36,873 bases of DNA from Helicobacter sp. Lineage in GTDB: Bacteria; Campylobacterota; Campylobacteria; Campylobacterales; Helicobacteraceae. The stretch is from positions 1 through 36,873 of the forward strand of contig JALEPE010000044.1 in the NCBI GenBank assembly GCA_022766795.1, read 5' to 3'. How positions within the stretch are numbered: the stretch's first letter is position 1; each line of letters opens with the position of its first letter. A program made the position numbers and the translations under genes. Shown here one piece after another: positions 33,913 through 36,873 of the stretch. The notes under the pieces were generated by a model that worked only from the letters and a program-made list of their open reading frames with translations, did not search any database and was not told the DNA's origin.

Positions 33913-33970
33913 TGGAGTTACAAATTACCCTTAGTGGAGCGCAAATCCACTAAGGACTTCAATAACTCCA
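33913..33970 (-). promoter_or_regulatory. Structured leader, element A (nested hairpins)
   Basis: A 10-bp perfect stem, CCTTAGTGGA (33929-33938) with TCCACTAAGG (33946-33955), encloses a 7-base loop containing GCGC. It sits inside an outer 8-bp stem, TGGAGTTA (33913-33920) with TAACTCCA (33963-33970). Read on the minus strand it ends about 8 bases before the GGAGG ribosome site of the small hydrophobic ORF. It has the same plan as element B at 36801-36868, with different but still paired stem bases. Confidence 0.65.
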
Positions 33971-34045
33971 TAATCAAAAGAAACTATCCATCTTTCTTTA
34001 ATCGGTCTTGTTTTATTTTGTTGTTTTTTGTTTATCCGAAGTTCT

Positions 34046-34310
34046 ATATTATGGATTTCTTCACTTCGCTCGCAATGATAAAGGAAACAACATAATAAAA
34101 AAGCAAACCACTATGTCATTGCGAGGAATAAGTGGAGTGAATGACGAAGCAATCTATAATGCTTACACCTCTTTTAAAATTCCATTGTTAAATTTTTCTG
34201 TATGCAAGATTATAGATTGCCACGAACACCTGCGGTTTTCTCGCAATGACAACAAGCCAACCACTCTGTCATTGCGAGACTTCGCAAGAAGTCGTGGCAA
34301 TCCATAATAT
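34046..34310. repeat. Four copies of a TCATTGCGAG...GCAATC(C/T)ATAAT repeat in alternating orientation
   Basis: Copies at 34046-34080 (reverse), 34114-34160 (forward), 34209-34252 (reverse) and 34267-34310 (forward). Each has the ends TCATTGCGAG and ATCYATAAT with a variable middle. The forward copies also share the flank AACCACTNTG. Copies 3 and 4 form a perfect 12-bp inverted repeat (34240-34251 with 34267-34278) around 15 bases. The pattern fits a dispersed hairpin or MITE-like element. Confidence 0.8.
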
Positions 34311-34471
34311 GGAATCTCGCTGATAAAGATTTCATTGATTTGTTTGTCTGATTGTCTATGATTGTAAGTTAATGGTCAGTAGCGGGAATCATAAAGCAGA
34401 TTTAAAGCCGCTAGTATCCGCGTTTTGATTTTAATAAATTTTTTTTTATATACTTTTGCATATACCAAAAA

Positions 34472-35317
34472 TTAAAATTTAGAAACCAATCCTAAATCCT
34501 CGTAAAGCTGTTGCACTGGGTCTTTTGGTGTATAATACTTCTCTAAGAAATTTCTAGGCTTCCAATCATCAACGCCCGCTAAAGCAGAGTTATAAATTTG
34601 CCCTCCTGCTTTATCCTCATAAGGCATTCTTAGGCGCGTTAAAAAAGTTGCGTCTAAATCGGGTTGCCCATACCTAAAAGCCTTTGCATTTGGGTCAATC
34701 ATTCCACTACCATAGAAAAGAATCCCCCCCGCATATGCGCCATTCCTTAAATCTCCGCCCGCTAGCCACTTGCTATTATCCGCTATGGTATCTATACCGA
34801 TAGCATTATATTCCATTTCTAGCGCGCGTAAGCTTAGTAAGTGTTGATACATACTGCCTAGCGTGTGAAGGGATATTGCAAAGCTAATAGCCGTTGCTGA
34901 AATATTTAAAACGCTAACCGCATAAGCAAGAGATGCGCCGATGGCTTTTGATAATGCGCCATAGCTATATATCGTCGCTACAATAGATAAAACTACAGCA
35001 ACTGCTGAACCGATAGCTTTCCAATCCCCTTCTTTTATTGCCATTGTGAAAATATAAGCACCATCGCCAATTTTATCAAAGACTTTAAGCCCTGTGTATC
35101 GGGATACTGTGCTAAATACCTCCCTTGTAACTCTAGCGGTAAAGCGTAAAGATTCCTTTGCGATTTGTTTTGTGGGTTTAATAATCGCGTTTTTAAAGAA
35201 TCGTTCGGGTAAAGACAAAGGGTTGCGTAATGTTTTTTCAATGCTTGAAACAACTTTTTTAAATGTTTTTGTAATGCTTTTAAAAGCCTTTCCAATGAAT
35301 CCACCACCGCCTCCCAT
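34472..35317 (-). CDS. Phage-like virion protein with hydrophobic centre
   Basis: Not assigned to a known family. The 281 residues begin with a Gly run (MGGGGGFIGKAF) and a basic, amphipathic stretch KSITKTFKKVVSSIEKTLRN. A hydrophobic centre (about 101-150: AIGSAVAVVLSIVATIYSYG and LNISATAISFAISL) follows, then a soluble C-terminal third with GGILFYGSGMIDPNAKAF. Gly-rich starts followed by membrane-active segments are seen in phage internal or ejection proteins, which is the basis for the call. It follows the GNAT-like gene after 1 base, with AAAGGTAT before its ATG. A G7 run at about 34724-34730 is in frame and leaves the gene intact. Confidence 0.6.
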   Translation of the reverse strand: MGGGGGFIGKAFKSITKTFKKVVSSIEKTLRNPLSLPERFFKNAIIKPTKQIAKESLRFTARVTREVFSTVSRYTGLKVFDKIGDGAYIFTMAIKEGDWKAIGSAVAVVLSIVATIYSYGALSKAIGASLAYAVSVLNISATAISFAISLHTLGSMYQHLLSLRALEMEYNAIGIDTIADNSKWLAGGDLRNGAYAGGILFYGSGMIDPNAKAFRYGQPDLDATFLTRLRMPYEDKAGGQIYNSALAGVDDWKPRNFLEKYYTPKDPVQQLYEDLGLVSKF

Positions 35318-35318
35318 T

Positions 35319-35720
35319 CTATACCTTTAAGTAAAATTCCTGCTTTTCAATATAGCTTAAATGATTTTTTAGCGAATTCTTGACTTCTGCCCTATCTAAT
35401 TGCACCACGATTTTTAAGCCACGCATAAAGCCTTTAATTAGCTTAATAAGCTGTTTGTTAATCGCATAGCATTTTCTATTTTTTAAATAGCAATGCGCGA
35501 TAAATCCCTCACCTAGTTCAAAATCCCGATACATTGTGATAAATCCCATAAACGCGCTCCCCCTCTCAACTACGCGCACGAGTGTTGCACCACTGCTAAC
35601 AAGGTCAATATACTCTCTAATCTCCGCACCATAGCCATTAGCACCATAGATTTTAGTAAGTATTCCTTGCATTTTTTCTATGTCTTTATAGTGTGCGATT
35701 CTTAAGCTATACGCTTCCAA
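35319..35720 (-). CDS. GNAT-like protein in the phage-like block
   Basis: A 133-residue protein with an N-terminal pattern like GNAT acetyltransferases: SLRIAHYKDIEKMQGILTKI, VRVVERGSAFMGFITMY, FIAHCYLKNRKC. The acetyl-CoA loop is not clear, so enzyme activity is doubtful. T7-like phages carry a GNAT-type protein (gp13) among their internal virion genes, and the neighbours here would fit such a role. The start is TTG at 35718-35720 with AGGG six bases before it, inside the last codons of the upstream gene (14-base overlap). Confidence 0.55.
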   Translation of the reverse strand: MEAYSLRIAHYKDIEKMQGILTKIYGANGYGAEIREYIDLVSSGATLVRVVERGSAFMGFITMYRDFELGEGFIAHCYLKNRKCYAINKQLIKLIKGFMRGLKIVVQLDRAEVKNSLKNHLSYIEKQEFYLKV

Positions 35721-36375
35721 GCAATGCCCTAGTAATTGAGAAATAACCGCTATAAAGATTCTGCGGTATTGTCGTGTTGTTGCTTAAGCCCATTCCAATC
35801 ATATTGGAGTAAAATTCTCCCGCTTTAATTAAGCGATTATCCTTCACACTTTGCGTCATCTCTTGCATTTGCGTTTGTTGGAATCGCATTTGCTGTTCGT
35901 TCTGACTTGCAGTATAGGCAAACTGCATAGCAATTTGTAAGGCACCTAAATACACTTGCGAATACATTGCCTCTGTGATTCTGTTCTTTTCATATTCCTC
36001 CACGATAATGGGTTTAATTGTTGCCATAATCGTCTTTAAACTCTCATTCCCTCTGCTAATACAATTTTCAATAGCCAAGTTTATGTCCTCCATTGTTGTG
36101 TTATCGTTGTCGTTGTTTCCATTGTTAAAAATCTCTGCCTCTGCGCGTCTGTCTATTTCTGCTTTCCACGCATCGCTTTTAACTTTAGATGCGTTATAAT
36201 CCACATAAGACACCTCTTTAAATTGTGTCGGGTTATCAGTGTCTATAACCATCGTTTTAGCATATACTAAAACAGAATCGTTTGTGTGTGTTCTCCCCCA
36301 CATATCCATATGGGTCGTTAATTCTGTTATTTGTTCTGTTGTAGCACCTAATTGCGTTCCCCATAAATACGCCAT
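35707..36375 (-). CDS. Phage-like Gln-rich structural protein
   Basis: Not assigned. The 222 residues begin MAYLWGTQLGATTEQITEL. There is an Asn/Asp run NNGNNDNDN (about 86-94) and a helical Gln-rich C-terminal half with QIAMQFAYTASQNEQQMRFQ and QTQMQEMTQSVKDNRLI. The composition and the helical, Gln-rich character fit a virion or tail/ejection protein. There is no signal peptide. It begins right after the 59-residue coiled-coil gene with its ATG overlapping that stop region, and overlaps the GNAT-like gene. Confidence 0.6.
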   Translation of the reverse strand: MAYLWGTQLGATTEQITELTTHMDMWGRTHTNDSVLVYAKTMVIDTDNPTQFKEVSYVDYNASKVKSDAWKAEIDRRAEAEIFNNGNNDNDNTTMEDINLAIENCISRGNESLKTIMATIKPIIVEEYEKNRITEAMYSQVYLGALQIAMQFAYTASQNEQQMRFQQTQMQEMTQSVKDNRLIKAGEFYSNMIGMGLSNNTTIPQNLYSGYFSITRALLGSV

Positions 36376-36555
36376 TTATTTTTCCTTGCTTCTTGATTCA
36401 CTGCGTAACGCGCTGACTTCACTGCGTAATGCGCTGACTTCATTTAAAAGGTTTTGCATTTGTTCTTTTAGCTTTTGTAATTCTACTTCTACCGCTTCTT
36501 TTTCACCTCTCCCGCGCGTCATTGCTATGGATAATAGACTATTTGCTGGTAACAT
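36376..36555 (-). CDS. Small coiled-coil protein with tandem heptads
   Basis: A 59-residue frame from ATG 36553-36555 to TAA 36376-36378. It opens MLPANSLLSIAMTRGRGEK and continues with a heptad segment VEVELQKLKEQMQNLLNEV. The segment ends with the perfect heptad pair EVSALRS-EVSALRS, encoded by a 21-base tandem repeat at 36397-36438. Its start overlaps the lipoprotein stop by 17 bases and its stop touches the next start, which is typical of compact phage gene packing. Function unknown; it is small enough to be missed by usual length cut-offs. Confidence 0.65.
   Translation of the reverse strand: MLPANSLLSIAMTRGRGEKEAVEVELQKLKEQMQNLLNEVSALRSEVSALRSESRSKEK
36397..36438. repeat. 21-bp tandem repeat, two units
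   Basis: Units 36397-36417 and 36418-36438 differ at one base, a silent change. Each encodes one heptad (EVSALRS) of the small coiled-coil protein, so unit gain or loss would change the coil by whole heptads without a frameshift. Confidence 0.85.
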
Positions 36556-36790
36556 TACAATCCTTTGCTATTTGTTCTACTTCTAAGTAATACTTTGCTA
36601 AAGCCCTATGCGATGCAAAGCTTCCATTTTCTTGTGGCTTTGTTGGTAATTTTAAATTACACTTCACTGGTATAAAGACTTCTTTTATCTCTACTTTATA
36701 CACAGGCTTAGAAGCACAGGCACTAAAGGTTAAAGCAAAAAGGGCTAGAAGTGTAAATAAGAAGCGGTTTAATTTAAGGGATTGTTTTAT
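36539..36790 (-). CDS. Small lipoprotein, spanin-like (start unresolved)
   Basis: The frame ends at TAG 36539-36541 and carries a lipoprotein signal: LNRFLFTLLALFALTFSAC with the lipobox Cys at 36716-36718. A 59-residue mature part follows (CASKPVYKVEIKEVF ... LEVEQIAKDCNVTSK). A small outer-membrane lipoprotein in a phage block suggests an outer spanin (Rz1-like), which helps break the outer membrane at lysis, but its Pro content is low for Rz1. No ATG, GTG or TTG lies in frame between the signal and the window edge. The frame stays open through element B, so the gene may start outside the window, use a rare start, or be broken. The end given here is a guess. Confidence 0.5.
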   Translation of the reverse strand: MKQSLKLNRFLFTLLALFALTFSACASKPVYKVEIKEVFIPVKCNLKLPTKPQENGSFASHRALAKYYLEVEQIAKDCNVTSK

Positions 36791-36800
36791 AAGATTCTTT

Positions 36801-36868
36801 TGGAGGTTTGTCCTAGAGGGCGCAACCTCTAGGGTGTAATATAACCTCTGATTGGAGGTGATACTATG
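36801..36868 (+). promoter_or_regulatory. Structured leader, element B, with ribosome site and start of an outgoing ORF
   Basis: Inner 8-bp stem CCTAGAGG (36812-36819) with CCTCTAGG (36826-36833) around the loop GCGCAA; outer stem GAGGTT (36803-36808) with AACCTC (36843-36848). A GGAGGTG ribosome site (36854-36860) and ATG 36866-36868 follow. The ORF leaves the window after MR plus part of one codon. The arm AACCTC can alternatively pair with the ribosome site, so two exclusive folds exist. Similar plan to element A, opposite strand. Confidence 0.65.
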
Positions 36869-36873
36869 CGTTT

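Larger units (their letters stand above)
33624..34471. other. 848-base stretch without an intact gene
   Basis: From left to right it holds the ilvE upstream region with a candidate -10 box, the small frameshifted hydrophobic ORF (33766-33896) and element A (33913-33970). An AT-rich spacer follows, then four copies of an alternating inverted repeat (34046-34310), and an AT-rich tail with a run of nine or more T that ends at the first phage-like gene. Frames of 66-99 residues across it overlap the repeats or known genes and show no protein-like features. Confidence 0.7.

Noticed and set aside
34008..34307. Plus-strand frame of 99 residues in the gap before the phage-like block
   Set aside because: It is made largely of the alternating inverted repeats, so it is probably a by-product of the repeat sequence.
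34046..34310. The alternating repeats as a CRISPR array
   Set aside because: Orientation alternates, the spacers are irregular and no cas gene is present.
34724..34730. A G7 run (minus strand) inside the Gly-rich phage-like gene, as a second phase-variation tract
   Set aside because: It encodes Gly-Gly in frame, the gene is intact, and seven bases is short for frequent slippage.

Overview
The window looks like the chromosome of a Helicobacter-type Campylobacterota, most likely an enterohepatic (non-gastric) species. The DNA is AT-rich. Promoters are mostly lone TATAAT -10 boxes with no visible -35. Several gene orders are, from memory, those of Helicobacter: galU - small membrane protein - murA, and aminotransferase - murC - small membrane protein - mutS2. 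Histidine (hisIE), branched-chain amino acid (ilvE) and purine (purC, purS, purQ) genes are present. H. pylori largely lacks the de novo purine and histidine routes, so these genes argue against that species. No rRNA gene or other species-level marker is present, so the genus is an inference from gene content.

Layout. 1-2055 (minus): an orphan PomB/MotB-like stator subunit, a beta-carbonic anhydrase and the 5' part of kdsA. 2142-3245: a dedA-family gene and msrA, convergent with no gap. 3311-4374: a degraded Campylobacterota-type gene with two in-frame stops and a frameshift. 4528-4751: a tRNA-Pro/tRNA-His pair behind a consensus promoter. 4762-11809 (minus): a small hypothetical, then an operon read as DEAD-box helicase, aminotransferase, murC, membrane protein, mutS2. 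11866-18158 (minus): a tight operon read as ctpA, purC, purS, purQ, an SH3-tailed membrane protein, plsC and a cold-shock-like/coiled-coil protein. 18250-21822 (minus): mnmG, and rsmH followed by a bitopic coiled-coil protein in the ftsL position. 21866-23332: a phase-variable SGNH-like cassette flanked by a 41-bp direct repeat of the rsmH start. 23339-29350 (minus): clpS, clpA, a DUF815-type ATPase, galU, a small membrane protein, murA. 29395-33623 (minus): ilvE, an SPFH protein, hisIE, a DUF2393-like protein, pdxA. 33624-34471: an 850-base stretch without an intact gene, holding repeats and a structured element. 34472-36873 (minus): a phage-like block.

The core genes serve envelope precursor synthesis (kdsA, murA, murC, galU, plsC), envelope and cell-division functions (ctpA, the FtsL-like candidate, rsmH beside it), protein quality control (clpS, clpA, msrA), RNA and tRNA maturation (the helicase, mnmG, rsmH) and biosynthesis of purines, histidine, branched-chain amino acids and vitamin B6.

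The accessory interest lies in three places. (1) The SGNH cassette has a 10-G tract that leaves the two halves of its gene out of frame here, and it is bounded by copies of the first 41 bases of rsmH. (2) The phage-like block contains small genes missed by length cut-offs. (3) Two related hairpin leaders, at about 33,894-33,970 and 36,801-36,868, lie one at each end of that block and point outward. They share nested stems whose pairing is kept although the bases differ, a GCGC loop, and a strong ribosome binding site just downstream.
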